From positions 72,133 to 136,132 of the forward strand of contig NZ_CP104165.1 in assembly GCF_029981845.1 (NCBI RefSeq): a stretch of DNA of 64,000 bases, in the 5' to 3' direction. Made by a program: the position numbers and the translations under genes. Positions 17,490-28,139 of the stretch are shown here, one piece after another; the first letter of the stretch is position 1; each line of letters opens with the position of its first letter. Under the pieces are notes generated by a model. It saw only the letters and a program-made list of their open reading frames with translations. It was not told where the DNA came from and ran no database searches. The DNA is from Candidatus Bandiella numerosa (GTDB lineage: Bacteria; Pseudomonadota; Alphaproteobacteria; Rickettsiales; Midichloriaceae).

Positions 17490-18821
17490 ATGCAGTTATT
17501 AAGCAATTATCTTGATATAGATAATTTAGATGATAATTTTTATAAAAGTACAGGACATTGGCCTTTTAACTATCCAAAATCCCAACTTCAAAATAATTTT
17601 ACTTTTTCATTTTTTACATTAGAAGGAACAATTGGATATAAAAAGGCACTTTTTATATTTAAACTAAATTACTGGCTAAATAAATGTGGTAGAAATTTAG
17701 AAAATAAAGATAATAAGTGGGTGTACAATACCATAAAATCTTGGGCTGCACAATTTGATTGGTCTCTATCTACTTTAAAAAGAATTGTTTATTCTTTAGA
17801 AAAAGAAGGATTAATTATATCTAAAAAAATTAATGCTAAAAAATGGAACCATACAAAGTGGTATTCGATTGATTATTTTAAGTTAAATTCATTATTTAAT
17901 TTTAATAAAAAAAGAACCAATCGAATAGTTCAAAAAGAACCAATCTTAATTAACAAAAGAAATAACTATACAAATAAATCTTCTTATAAAAAAAATGAGA
18001 TAGAATTAGAAAATGTTTTAAAGGAAAAAATAGAAGAAAATTCTATAAAACCTAATGAAAAAGAAATAATAAATAAAATGGTGTATATATGGAACAAAGT
18101 ATTTGAGTACTCAATCAGTCCAATTAAAGCTTATAGTAATAAAAAGAACCAAGAAGTATTATTAATTCTTTATAAAACAGCATTTAGCGGAGATCTAAAT
18201 AATTGGAGGGAATATGCATGCAAAGTAAATAGTAGCCAATTCCTAATGGGAGAAAAGAAAACAAAAAATAACTTTAAGGCAGTATTTAGCTGGTTAATAA
18301 AGGATGATACAATAGAAAAGATAATGAATGGAGAATACGGAGTAGGGGATAGAGAGCTAGATATAAATAATATAACAAAAAATATAGAAGAGAAGAAAGA
18401 GGAAGTAGTAAATAAAATGGATAAAAAGATATCAGAATATATAAAACTCAAAATAGATGAAATAACAGAAAGAAAAGAATTTGAGCAATATATAAAAACC
18501 TATAAATATGAAAATAATGAGGATAAATATGGCATATTAAAAGCTATAAGGCACATATCATATCACAGTATATTTAGAACAAATGAATATGAAGTACTTA
18601 GAGAAAGTCTGTATAAAAGCTATATAATGAAGAAATATTTTGGATTAACAAAAATGGAAGGTAGAGCAAAGTTGAGAGAGAAAATAAAGTTATTAGCAGA
18701 AAATAAAGGATATCTAGGAACTTTAGAGGAATTGAGAGAAAAAGAAAAGCAAATAGAGAGTTTAGAAATCAGTCAAAACTTACTGCATAGCAAAATGTTA
18801 AATTGTGCATGGCTAAATTAA
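17490..18821 (+). CDS. Rickettsiales plasmid-type replication initiator (winged helix + DnaA_N-like)
   Basis: 443 residues with a strong ribosome binding site (AAGGAG). Residues about 60-130 look like a winged-helix replication domain (KWVYNTIKSWAAQF, then STLKRIVYSLEKEGLIISKK). Residues about 195-290 (VYIWNKVFEYS..., then SSQFLMGEKKTKNNFKAVFSWLIKDDTIEKIMNGEYGVG) match the DnaA_N-like segment of the DnaA-like proteins of Rickettsia plasmids. A basic coiled C-terminus follows. There is no AAA domain, so it is not chromosomal DnaA. Divergent parAB supports a replicon-maintenance role. Confidence 0.7.
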   Translation: MQLLSNYLDIDNLDDNFYKSTGHWPFNYPKSQLQNNFTFSFFTLEGTIGYKKALFIFKLNYWLNKCGRNLENKDNKWVYNTIKSWAAQFDWSLSTLKRIVYSLEKEGLIISKKINAKKWNHTKWYSIDYFKLNSLFNFNKKRTNRIVQKEPILINKRNNYTNKSSYKKNEIELENVLKEKIEENSIKPNEKEIINKMVYIWNKVFEYSISPIKAYSNKKNQEVLLILYKTAFSGDLNNWREYACKVNSSQFLMGEKKTKNNFKAVFSWLIKDDTIEKIMNGEYGVGDRELDINNITKNIEEKKEEVVNKMDKKISEYIKLKIDEITERKEFEQYIKTYKYENNEDKYGILKAIRHISYHSIFRTNEYEVLRESLYKSYIMKKYFGLTKMEGRAKLREKIKLLAENKGYLGTLEELREKEKQIESLEISQNLLHSKMLNCAWLN

Positions 18822-18954
18822 AATCCAATAATAAAATATTATGATCGAATTTATTACTAGATAAATGCTTTTAATGATCCCCATAAACCAATTAGCACGC
18901 CAAAACATGATGATACAAATGAATTATATTATTGCTTCCATTCCTTTGTAAAAA

Positions 18955-20438
18955 TTAAAAGCTGTATTTTTTATTTATGTATTCTTTGAAGTATTTTACA
19001 TCAATTTGTTCTTTTAAACTATAATTTATTAAAGAATTAGCATTAGGGAATAAGGAGCCGTTGTTATGAATTGTTTTATTTAAAAATTCATTAAATTCTG
19101 TAAATTGACCCATCTCTATTTTTTTGTCTAAATTTTGTATATTAATATTGGCATGATGCATAATTTGTGCAGCAATTAATGCTCCAATTGTATAAGTAGG
19201 AAAATATCCGAAAGAGCCGGAAAACCAATGTATATCTTGCAAACAACCTTCTGTATCATTTTTTGGTGTAATGCCTAACATATCTTTATAACTCTTGTTC
19301 CAAATTTCTGGTACTTCACCCACTTCAATTTCGTTATTAATAAGAGATTTTTCAATTTTATACCTTATTAATACATGAGTATGATATGTGATCTCGTCGG
19401 CATCTACTCTAATTAATGACGGCTGTATAAAATTAATATGATTGTATAAAAATTTATCATCAAAAGAAATTTTATAACCAAACAACTTTTTCAAATAAGG
19501 GAATAAAAATTTTATAAAGCTAAAATTTCTGGCCACCTGATTTTCGTAAATAAGGGATTGACTTTCATGAATACCAGAACTAAGGCTTCTGCCTATTGGT
19601 TGATATTGCCATTTTTTTGGTAAGTTTCTGTTATAATTTGCATGCCCAGCTTCATGTATTGCTCCATATAAAGATTGAGTAAAGTCATGATAGTTATAAT
19701 TAGTAGTAAGTCTTATATCAGAAGAGCTACCTCCACAAAAAGGATGAGAACTGCTATCTATCCTTCCATTACCAAAATCAAATCCTAAATCTGTTAAAAT
19801 AAAATTTATAAGTCTTTTTTGTTCATCAATAGGATATTCAGATATTATTGAAGTTGGCGTCTTGAGTGTTATATTTTGAATAATAGGAGTAGTAAAGTTT
19901 TGAACAGAATTCATCAATTCGTCAATAAATTCAACTTTTAAATCTGGTTCGTATTCATCTATTAATGCTTCATAAGGCTTAGTGCCAATAATATCTGCCT
20001 TTATTTTAGCAAAATCTCTAATATGCTGTAATAAAATTTTTAACTCACTCTTTACTAAGTTGAAGTTATTTTCTTTTTTGGCTTTTCTCCAAATAATAGC
20101 GGTTTTAGTGCTGCAAATAGCTAAGTCAGTAATTAATTGAGAAGGCATGGCAGAATTAATCTTAATTTTTTTTGAATTAATCTGAAATTTTGTAATTGCC
20201 AATTATTTAATTCTTTAATATCAACATCATTGCAGAGTGATTTTGTATATTTGGAAGAAAGTTTTTCGTGTATTATTTTAGATACTAAGGATATTTGCTC
20301 ACCTCTCTCTCCTATTGCTTTTACAGGCATGTATACTTCCTTATCCCAATCTAATATCGCAATATTAGATTCTAAAATTGATATTTCTCTAAATATTTGC
20401 TCTAATCTCAAATACTGTTTCAATATTTTGTAACGCAT
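18955..20438 (-). pseudogene. M32 metallocarboxypeptidase (Taq type), frameshifted
   Basis: Zinc carboxypeptidase of the M32 family, normally about 490-500 residues. The N-terminal part (20438 to about 20165) reads LRLEQIFREISILES, then AILDWDKEVYMP. A shift in the run of eight A on the coding strand near 20165 ends it as KKLRLILPCLLN*. The downstream frame continues KIKINSAMPSQLITDLAI to the end. Active-site HEAGHANYNRNLP and the third-ligand region GIHESQSLIYENQ are intact, as is the C-terminal DIHWFSGSFGYFPTYTIGA. One base restores a full-length enzyme. Confidence 0.88.
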
Positions 20439-20495
20439 AATTGATATAGGCTAATAATAAGAGATTATTTATTCATTACAATAAAAAACAAAAAA

Positions 20496-22991
20496 ATGAT
20501 TAAAGAAATAATAATATATGGAGCTCTAGTAATCTTTCTCATTGTAGGAGTATGCATAAAAGACAAGCTAAAAAAGTTTAAAGATTATGCATTAGGAGTT
20601 CGTACATGCACTAAGTTAGCATTATCTGCAACAGTAGTTGCAAGTATAGTAGGTGGTGGCAGTACAATAGGGTCTGTAGCAATGGTATATAAAGTGGGTA
20701 TAATTTTTATCATATTATCTTTAGCGTGGCCAATAAGCTATATTTTTATAGCTATCTATATTATTCCGCAGCTTGAAAAATATTATGGTCATTTTTCCTT
20801 GCCACAGGTTATGGGTTCTATGTATGGTAGGTATGTAAGAGAATATATAGGTATTATAGCTTATATTTTTTTACTTGGTGCGTTTACTATGCAAGTAAAA
20901 GCACTTTCTGTTTTATTTTTTAATATATTTGGATATGAAAGTGAGGTGGGGCCAATAGTTGCAGTAATAATAATAATAATATATAGCTCTATAAAAGGAG
21001 TAACTGGAGTAATAAAAACAGACATACTTCAATTATTTATATTCATAATAATATTACCATTAATTACAGTTAGCTTACTAAAGGAAAACTCAGGTACTTT
21101 ACATGGATTACTCTTATCATTACCAAATGAGAGCTTTATAAAAGATATTAGCATGTTTAGTATTTTTGCATTAACAGTGCAAAATCTAATACCAGATGAT
21201 GCACCAGACCTTATTCATAGAATGTTGATAGGCAGAGATACTAAAAAAAATAGATCTGCAATTTTTTTATTAGCGTTAATCAGTATATTAGTTATTATAA
21301 TGGTATTAATTATATCATCAATAGCCCTAATAAAGCATCCCGGTATTGATAGTAATGAAGCTATGTTTGTTGTTGTGAAAAGCTTTCTTAGTAATGAGAT
21401 ATTGTATTCTATATTTGGAGTTGCTTTGATAGCAGTTATTGTATCGACTGCAGATTCACTTTTAAACACCTCAGCAGTTATTATTGTCAATGATATAATC
21501 AGCGAAAAAAGAAGAAGTGTTTTTTTAGCGAAATTAGTCTCGTTAATAACTGGTATAGTGGCCATTATATTGGCATATAAAGCAAAAAGTATATTGGGTA
21601 TATTATTGTTCTTTGGACAATTGTATACATCGGCAGTAGCTGTGCCATTCTTTTTTGGGCTATTTTCTAGTCAAAAATCACCAAAGATATTTTGGTATAG
21701 TTCTTTATCAGGAGTAGGAACGTATCTTTTAATATACTTAATTTTCCCTAGGATGGAAGATGGGATATTTTTAATTAGCATGGGTGTTAGCACAACAATT
21801 TATCTATTGCTGTCTAAAAATAATATTTCAAATTTTTTAAATAAAATAAAATATTTAATTTTAAAAGAAGAAGAAAAAATTTTTAAATTACCTATTAAAA
21901 AATTAGGTTACAGTATTTTACCCATAAGTGTGTCAGTATTTTTTTCAGATTTATCACTTGGCCAATTCCCAATTATCGAGATATCTGTTGTAATAGTGAA
22001 TATATTTTTAATATCGTTTGAAATTATATATGGAGAAAAGACAAAGTACAAAAATATAGTTCACTCAATGACATTCTGGTATTGTTTCCCTATGTTTTCA
22101 ATGTATTTATATTTTAGTAAAAATAACTTTATATTATTTATATTTCTTTTTCCAACGACGTTAATATTATTATTAATATTTTACAAATGGGAAAAGATAT
22201 TAATAAATTTATTGACTGCCTGTATAATTGCACTTTTAATTTTACTATCACTTAATAGATTTGATTTAAATTTATTAATTTCAAAATTAAGCTTGCTAGC
22301 TTACATGCTAATTTATATTACGGCATTGGCATATTTTATCATTAAGCCCAAAGATGATAGTATTAAAGTGGCAATGAATGATATGGAGGTAAAACTAAAG
22401 GAAAAAAATAAGGCAGAATTAGAAAATATTGTAGATTTTTATAATATAAAGTTTCATTTATTTCAAAACTATAATGATGTGGATAAAAAGTATAAAGAGA
22501 TAAGGAATATTGCAGATTATGTGTGTAAAGAAGAGCAAGGAGAGGAAATAGACATGAAATGTATATATGAAGATTTAGATACTTATTTATCTTATAGATT
22601 ACATAGTATTAATATTAAATATGGCCTAGAAAACATGATAAAAGAATTAGATAATAAGATAATAACAAATGTAAACTATAGAATAATATATGTTTTGTTA
22701 TTTAGTATCGGGAATTTTATTGTTACAATAAGACCAAATAAAGTAAATGCTAGATGCGAGAGTGAATTAAACAGCATAATATTTAAATTTGAATTGGTAG
22801 GTCTTAAGTTTCAAATAGAGGATTTAGAAAAATATAGCGTTAAAAATAATAATAATACTGATTATCTTAGTATTGTGGAAATAAAAAATATTGTTGATAA
22901 ATTAGGCTTTTCAGTAGAAAAAAATATAATATTATTTAAAATAAAAGTAGTTGAATCAAAGAAACTATATCATAAGGAAATTTTTCATTAA
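20496..22991 (+). CDS. Sodium:solute symporter-family protein with degenerate kinase-like C-terminus
   Basis: 831 residues. Residues 1-440 are an SSS-family transporter: about 12 membrane segments, the TM1-2 glycine motif SIVGGGSTIGS, and the conserved STADSLLNTSAVI in TM8. Residues about 460-620 add more membrane helices. The last 190 are soluble and resemble a histidine-kinase core that has lost its residues: a dimerisation-like helix without a clear H-box His, VNYRIIYVLLFSIGNFI where an N-box would be, and LSIVEIKNIVDKLGFSVE like the GHKL end. Symporter-kinase fusions (CbrA type, and Rickettsia members) are known. Divergent from the M32 gene and convergent with the XRE gene (4-nt overlap). 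Confidence 0.75.
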   Translation: MIKEIIIYGALVIFLIVGVCIKDKLKKFKDYALGVRTCTKLALSATVVASIVGGGSTIGSVAMVYKVGIIFIILSLAWPISYIFIAIYIIPQLEKYYGHFSLPQVMGSMYGRYVREYIGIIAYIFLLGAFTMQVKALSVLFFNIFGYESEVGPIVAVIIIIIYSSIKGVTGVIKTDILQLFIFIIILPLITVSLLKENSGTLHGLLLSLPNESFIKDISMFSIFALTVQNLIPDDAPDLIHRMLIGRDTKKNRSAIFLLALISILVIIMVLIISSIALIKHPGIDSNEAMFVVVKSFLSNEILYSIFGVALIAVIVSTADSLLNTSAVIIVNDIISEKRRSVFLAKLVSLITGIVAIILAYKAKSILGILLFFGQLYTSAVAVPFFFGLFSSQKSPKIFWYSSLSGVGTYLLIYLIFPRMEDGIFLISMGVSTTIYLLLSKNNISNFLNKIKYLILKEEEKIFKLPIKKLGYSILPISVSVFFSDLSLGQFPIIEISVVIVNIFLISFEIIYGEKTKYKNIVHSMTFWYCFPMFSMYLYFSKNNFILFIFLFPTTLILLLIFYKWEKILINLLTACIIALLILLSLNRFDLNLLISKLSLLAYMLIYITALAYFIIKPKDDSIKVAMNDMEVKLKEKNKAELENIVDFYNIKFHLFQNYNDVDKKYKEIRNIADYVCKEEQGEEIDMKCIYEDLDTYLSYRLHSINIKYGLENMIKELDNKIITNVNYRIIYVLLFSIGNFIVTIRPNKVNARCESELNSIIFKFELVGLKFQIEDLEKYSVKNNNNTDYLSIVEIKNIVDKLGFSVEKNIILFKIKVVESKKLYHKEIFH

Positions 22992-23461
22992 GAGAACGTA
23001 CTATCTAACACCCAATTTGTAAAATTAATATCTGGAGAGTTAGCTTCTCTTCTTGCGGAATAATCATATATACTGTCTATGCAATGGAGTAACTGCCTTA
23101 AATTAGCAGATATATTATTTTTTTCTAAGTATATATAAATATGTATTAGAATAGCGTCAAATAAAGGCCTGTTTAAAGGCAATTCTGCAGACACAAGCTT
23201 ATTATTAAAATTATTATCTTTTGGCGCGTATCCTATAAGAGTATCAATACTACATCCTATCGCCTGCGCGATAGCAGCTACGGTTTTTATCCCAGGATTC
23301 TCAATACCTCCAGTGGTAACCTTCTTAATTACATCATGTTGCAACCCAGCTTTTTCAGCGAATTGAGCCTTGTTTAAATGTTTATGATTTTGCAAACCCA
23401 TGTTTTTAAGAATATTTTCTCTAAATAGTGCTCCATTATACGTAAACTTATTTTTTTCCAT
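22988..23461 (-). CDS. XRE-family transcriptional regulator
   Basis: 157 residues. An N-terminal cro/C1 helix-turn-helix (about 28-80): LNKAQFAEKAGLQHDVIKKV, then IKTVAAIAQAIGCSIDTLIGY. A helical C-terminal domain of unknown role follows. It is transcribed away from the tra operon, whose first genes start 145 nt upstream on the other strand. By position it is the likely repressor of the conjugation operon and of itself, as in many conjugative elements; this is inferred from layout. Confidence 0.85.
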   Translation of the reverse strand: MEKNKFTYNGALFRENILKNMGLQNHKHLNKAQFAEKAGLQHDVIKKVTTGGIENPGIKTVAAIAQAIGCSIDTLIGYAPKDNNFNNKLVSAELPLNRPLFDAILIHIYIYLEKNNISANLRQLLHCIDSIYDYSARREANSPDINFTNWVLDSTFS

Positions 23462-23477
23462 TGTATAAATTAATTAC

Positions 23478-23518
23478 TTGACTTGGATAATATTATATCT
23501 ATAAGATACTATTGTATC
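23478..23518 (+). promoter_or_regulatory. Candidate promoter and operator of the tra operon
   Basis: TTGACT at 23478-23483 and TATAAG at 23500-23505 (16-nt spacing) form a plausible sigma-70 promoter reading toward 23606. Immediately after it is GATACTATTGTATC (23505-23518), an inverted repeat with 5-nt arms overlapping the -10 end, well placed for the adjacent XRE regulator. Confidence 0.4.
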
Positions 23519-23605
23519 GTTATTGTTTTTATATACCCAATGAATACCATTTTAATAAAGTTAAATCAAGAAATCTAAATTTTATAAACTAAAGGAATAA
23601 GTTAA

Positions 23606-23821
23606 ATGCTAACAGAAGGATTAAAATATTTAAGAGATGCGGAAGCGATAATGTTAGACCGCATAGATCAGCTAGTGAGAGGAGAAATCACCGGCTATAA
23701 GTATAGAGAGGATGGATGGGTATGTAATAGCCTAATATCGTGGAAAGAAATGCATATGCCATTATGGGGGAAGAATAAAGTATATCTAGTAAATAATAAA
23801 AGAAACAATCAATTAAATTAG
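23606..23821 (+). CDS. Small protein of unknown function at the head of the tra operon
   Basis: 71 residues, preceded by an AAGGAATAAG ribosome binding site. Begins TEGLKYLRDAEAIMLDRIDQ and ends basic. There is no membrane segment, and no family is recognised. It is the first gene after the candidate promoter and is followed 9 nt later by the next gene with a strong GGAGG, so it is co-transcribed. Its position suggests an early or regulatory leader gene; nothing in the sequence proves this. Confidence 0.65.
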   Translation: MLTEGLKYLRDAEAIMLDRIDQLVRGEITGYKYREDGWVCNSLISWKEMHMPLWGKNKVYLVNNKRNNQLN

Positions 23822-23830
23822 GAGGTAAAC

Positions 23831-24157
23831 ATGAGAATTCAAACACAAAAAGATATGAAAAAGCACCAAGAAAACGCCATAGTAAGTGGGATAATCATAG
23901 AGGAGCCACATATAGGAATTAATCAGAAGAATGAAGTAATAGGACTTAGCTGGATGCATATAAGAGAAGATAGCGGGATAGATTGCGAAATTTTGATCAG
24001 TGGAGATAAATTATCAAAGTACTGCAAGGAGCATAAGGAAGAGCTGAGTATTGGAAAAAGAGTAAAATTAAGAGGAATGTTAAGCGAGGGTGAGGGAATG
24101 GATTATATGCATTTAGACAGCTATGGAGAAATCACCATATGTGCAGAAGGTGAATAA
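23831..24157 (+). CDS. Small OB-fold-like protein, unknown
   Basis: 108 residues with ribosome binding site GGAGG. The alternating beta pattern (AIVSGIIIEEPHIGIN, SWMHIREDSGIDCEILISGDKL, IGKRVKLRGMLSEGEG, LDSYGEITI) is what an OB-fold, single-strand-binding-like protein looks like. No signal peptide. A plausible role is DNA or RNA binding in element processing, but the family is not recognised. Confidence 0.65.
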   Translation: MRIQTQKDMKKHQENAIVSGIIIEEPHIGINQKNEVIGLSWMHIREDSGIDCEILISGDKLSKYCKEHKEELSIGKRVKLRGMLSEGEGMDYMHLDSYGEITICAEGE

Positions 24158-24210
24158 AGGGTAGAAAAATAGGAATAAATATTAGAACAAAATATTAATT
24201 GGAATAAAAT

Positions 24211-26878
24211 ATGAAAGCTATAGAAATAATTCAGGAAAAAATCAAATCTATAATAACAGCAGATAATACAGAAGAAAAGATTATAAATACGATCTTATTG
24301 CTTGGTCTTACTGTAGAAGATGAGGCTAGTGAGTCAATAGAAGAGAGAGTAGATGTGATGTTAAGTGAGTTTAATTTAGCAAGCAAAGTTGTTGATTGGA
24401 AGGAATTAGAAAATGCATTTAAATTATTTAAGGAATTTAATCTAAATATAAAAGAGCAAAGTGATGATGAGTTTTTAGATAGTATAGAGATAATTAATTT
24501 AATTTTAAAGAATCATCGTTATCAGAATATTAGCTGCGTCACAGCGAAAGAATTATATAAAATAAGCGCAGTATATGAAGTATTTGGCAAGAAACTAAAA
24601 GAGTTAAAACTGGGAGATATAGAATTAATAGGAAAACTAGAAATCAATGCAATTAATAAGTTAGGCAATACAACTGAAGAGGAATTAAAGTTATTGTGTA
24701 ATTTTATCAAAGAATTGAATGTCAATTTTAGTAGCGGATATGAGGAGCTTAAAAGCATAGCTCAACTTCAAGAATTGCTAGAAGAGTTGCATTACAAGGA
24801 AAATTCATGGCTTATAGAAAAAGAAATAAGCAAAATACTTTTAGTATTTAATGAATTTGGGATATCAAAAATAGAGAAGTGGAAAGGTGATACTATCGAG
24901 AGTCTTAGTATAATTGCCAAGGAATTTGAGCTGAATTTGCCAGAAGTGAGCAAATTAGTATTAAAGAGAAAAATATCAGAGATAAAAAAGCTTAATATTG
25001 AGGTGGGAAGTGGAATAAATGAGATAAAATCAAGGCTAGAGATAATAAAATACCTAAAAAAAGATTTGGAAGATATCAATCAATTAGAAATTGGCAAAAT
25101 AGTAAGAATTAGTGAAGTTTTAGGAATAAATGGAAGTGAGAAGGCTAATCAAGATAGTTATGGAATAAAAGCGATACTAGAATGGATAGAAGGCAAGGGA
25201 ATAAAGCTAGAAATTGGCAAAGTAGACGAAGGAACTTTTGAAGAACTAAAAAAAATCAAAGAAAAGCTAGAATTGCTCACTGGCAAAAAAGTAAAGGACT
25301 TAGATATTAAGGGTATAGAGTTAGCTGAGAAGCTACTATCAGGATTTGGCATAGAAGAAATAGTAGATGCGGAAGTCATAGAGCTTAAAAAAATAGCGCA
25401 TGTTATTGCAACATCAATAGATGATATAAAGGGTGAGAATTATTTTAGGGCGGGTGATTTAAACGAAGTATTTAGGATACTAAATCTTGATTTGAATTCA
25501 GGGGATAAAGCTAAATATGTAAAAACCAAGGAATATCTAGATAATTTTGGAATAAAGATAGCTGAGTTATCAGAGACGGAAGCGACAAATTTGGTATCAA
25601 CAATGATAGGCTTAGGAATAAAGAAGGGAGAAGAATTAGCAAGCCCCCCAGAATTAACTAAAGCAATAAAAGAAGCGATCAAAGGATTTGAGTATAAAGG
25701 ATTGATAGATATAGACAATCAGGAAATAGAGAAGTTAATTTTACTTACAAGTGCTGCTGGGGTGAAGGAGATATCTGAACTTAAAAAGTCTGATATAGAT
25801 AAAATAAAAGCAATAAGTGAGGCATTAGAATTTAAATTTAAAGCTCTTAGCAAGGGAGCAATAGAGGCTTTAGTTTACATATTAAATAAAGAAGGGCTCA
25901 AGGAAGCAGAAAGCAAGCAAGGATGGTTGTCATGGGCTATAGAAGGGAAAGAAGCTGCATTTAAAGAAAAGCTAGTGGAAATAAAAAATAAAATTAAAGC
26001 AGTAGGATATAAGGAGGTGCTTGAGTTTAAAGAGGAGAGATATGAGGAGCTGGATAAATTGCTGGGGGAGTATGGCAAGAGTTTTACAAATATAAGGCTA
26101 GAGGAATTAAAGAAACTTAGCAAATTATATCAAAGCTTTGGATACGATTTATCTAAGGACGCATTTTATAAATTGAAAGAATTTGGTGCAGCAGTAAAAG
26201 CATTTGGAGTATTGCCATTTTGAGGTAAGTTTGGTGGAGGAAAAAAACCTTAAAGTAATAGAAGAGGTAAATGGTAGTAGAATAGGAGATTTAAGCGAAG
26301 GGGAGATTAAGAATCTTACGGAGTTAAGTGCTAAATATGGCTTAAATATGAAAGACTATGTTAATTCCAATAATTTTGAAAGAGATTATAAGAAGCTAAA
26401 AGAAAGTTATAAATCATTAGGATTTTTAGAATTAACTAAAGTAAGTGAGGAGTCAAAAATATGTATAGCGGATTTGGAGACATTAAGTAGTAAGAATAAC
26501 AATTTAGAAAAGCTATCATCAGTTACGAAATTGGTTAGAGAATTTGTGCCTAAGCTGGAAGAAATGGAATTAGCTGATTGTAAAAATTTATATCATTTTT
26601 TAAAGCCTATGCAATTTGATGTGGGAAGTGAGAGAGTGGTTAATTATAAATCAGAATTAATAATTTCAGTGAGTAAGAAATGCAAGTTGGACTTTGAGGA
26701 AGAAGTGAAGTCAAGAGTAACGAATAAAGTATCTGGAATTTTAATGGATTTAGAGAAGGCTGAATTATGTAAATCAGCTAAAGAGGGTTCAGAGTGTAAA
26801 AACATAAGCAAGAATGTAATTGAAGATCTGGATGCGATCACAAATGAAATATGTCATCAGTATCATGAGGATTTATGA
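24211..26878 (+). pseudogene. Large helical-repeat protein, frameshifted, unknown family
   Basis: The first frame gives 670 residues ending AVKAFGVLPF* at 26221-26223. The next frame continues at the same point as EVSLVEEKNLKVIEE to 26878. An extra T in the run at 26217-26220 explains the break, and the restored protein is about 888 residues. It consists of degenerate repeats of about 40 residues, each with a helix such as LKKLSKLYQSFGYDL, LYKISAVYEVFGKKL or LTELSAKYGLNM, then an acidic/lysine linker. It has no signal peptide and only sparse Cys in the last part. Base composition matches the tra genes. It lies directly before traA. No function assigned; scaffold or host-interaction roles are possible. 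Confidence 0.6.
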
Positions 26879-26950
26879 AGGATATTTAATCAATAAACAA
26901 AAAAAAACTAAAAACTAAAAAAAAATTTAATAATAAAAACGGAGCTAATA

Positions 26951-27301
26951 ATGAATAATGATATAAGTCAAATAAATAACAAACAAAGTAATACTGCTGC
27001 AAATAAGAGAGTGCAAAGAATAGCGCAAGTGAGCAAATATTTGCCACTATTATTGGTGGGAGTAATGGTATTTGTGCCTGAGGTATATGCCAAGTCAGGA
27101 GATACAAAGGTATTTGAGGAGGCAACCACGAAAATACTAGGATGGGTCACTGGAGGATTTGGCAAGTTACTTGTTGCGGTATCGGTTATATTATCGGTAA
27201 TTATGGGAGTAGCAGGATTTAAATGGCAACAAATTATGCTACCGTTGATACTTGGATTATTACTTGGATCAATTAATGGAATAGTAGGATTATTCTTTTA
27301 G
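26951..27301 (+). CDS. traA: F-type pilin TraA
   Basis: 116 residues. A long leader (about 47 residues) ends in a signal-peptidase site VPEVYA followed by KSGD. The mature part of about 70 residues has two hydrophobic segments (about 66-88 and 91-115) separated by KWQQ, the layout of F-like pilins that sit in the inner membrane before assembly. AGGAGC upstream. It starts the mating-pair-formation genes and is followed by traL after 6 nt. Confidence 0.85.
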   Translation: MNNDISQINNKQSNTAANKRVQRIAQVSKYLPLLLVGVMVFVPEVYAKSGDTKVFEEATTKILGWVTGGFGKLLVAVSVILSVIMGVAGFKWQQIMLPLILGLLLGSINGIVGLFF

Positions 27302-27307
27302 AATGAA

Positions 27308-27619
27308 ATGAGAGAAGTAAAAATACCAAAGACATTAGATAATCCACCAAGAGCAGCGGGAATGCCACTTGATTCAGTATTGATTGGAGCAGTGACATGG
27401 CTGCTGTTTTTTGTATTTAATGCGACATTTATAGGGATAATTATTGCTTTAAGCTGTGGGCTAATTTATCAAAGATACAAAAAGAGATCAATTGTAAGGA
27501 GAGTGGCAAGAGTATTGTATTGGTATTTACCGGCAAGTATCAATCCAATAAAGCAAGGGGTGAGAGGGCATGATAGGAAATTAGGAATAAAAGGGGAAGA
27601 GAATGGAAAGAAAGCTTAG
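27308..27619 (+). CDS. traL: Type IV secretion protein TraL
   Basis: 103 residues, typical for TraL/VirB3-like proteins. KIPKTLDNPPRAAGMPLDSVLIGAV leads into a hydrophobic hairpin (about 24-55) and a basic tail. VirB3-like proteins are inner-membrane partners of the VirB4/TraC ATPase. It overlaps traE by 17 nt. Confidence 0.88.
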   Translation: MREVKIPKTLDNPPRAAGMPLDSVLIGAVTWLLFFVFNATFIGIIIALSCGLIYQRYKKRSIVRRVARVLYWYLPASINPIKQGVRGHDRKLGIKGEENGKKA

Positions 27620-28139
27620 GGTAGAGAGGAATTTATTTATAGTAGGCTTCATCATAATGGTGATGAGCAATTTGATATTGGTAATTTGCATATATAGAGG
27701 TAAGAGCACAACAATATTAGTACCAGGTATAGAGCAGAGATTTGAAGTGAGTAGTGAGAGTGCATCGAGTGAATATTTAAAATTAAGAGCGCAGGAGATT
27801 CATTTTTTAATATTTGGAATGAATAATGAGAATAGTAAAAGGATGAGGGAGTTATTGCTTATGAACATTGATAATGAAGCGAGGAATAATTTTATAAAGC
27901 AAATAGATGAGTATGCGCTCAATATAGAGAATAAGGGTTATTACTATAATTTTTCAGATATTGTTGAATATGGAATTAATAAGAAGGAATTAGTTGTTAA
28001 GATATCTGGGTATTTAGAGACATTTATTGGGGAAGAGAAGATAAATAGAGAATATAAAAGTTACAAATACGAATTCATAAATAGGGGAGGGAGAGTGTTG
28101 TTACATTCATTTAAGGAGGCGCAAGATGTTGAGGAATAA
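27603..28139 (+). CDS. traE: Type IV secretion protein TraE
   Basis: 178 residues, the normal size for TraE/VirB5-VirB8-like components of F systems. One N-terminal membrane anchor (about 11-33, LFIVGFIIMVMSNLILVICIY) precedes a periplasmic domain with the characteristic pattern SSEYLKLRAQEIHFLIFGM. It overlaps traL upstream and traK downstream by 14 nt, so translation is probably coupled. Part of the inner-membrane/periplasmic core of the mating apparatus. Confidence 0.88.
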   Translation: MERKLRVERNLFIVGFIIMVMSNLILVICIYRGKSTTILVPGIEQRFEVSSESASSEYLKLRAQEIHFLIFGMNNENSKRMRELLLMNIDNEARNNFIKQIDEYALNIENKGYYYNFSDIVEYGINKKELVVKISGYLETFIGEEKINREYKSYKYEFINRGGRVLLHSFKEAQDVEE

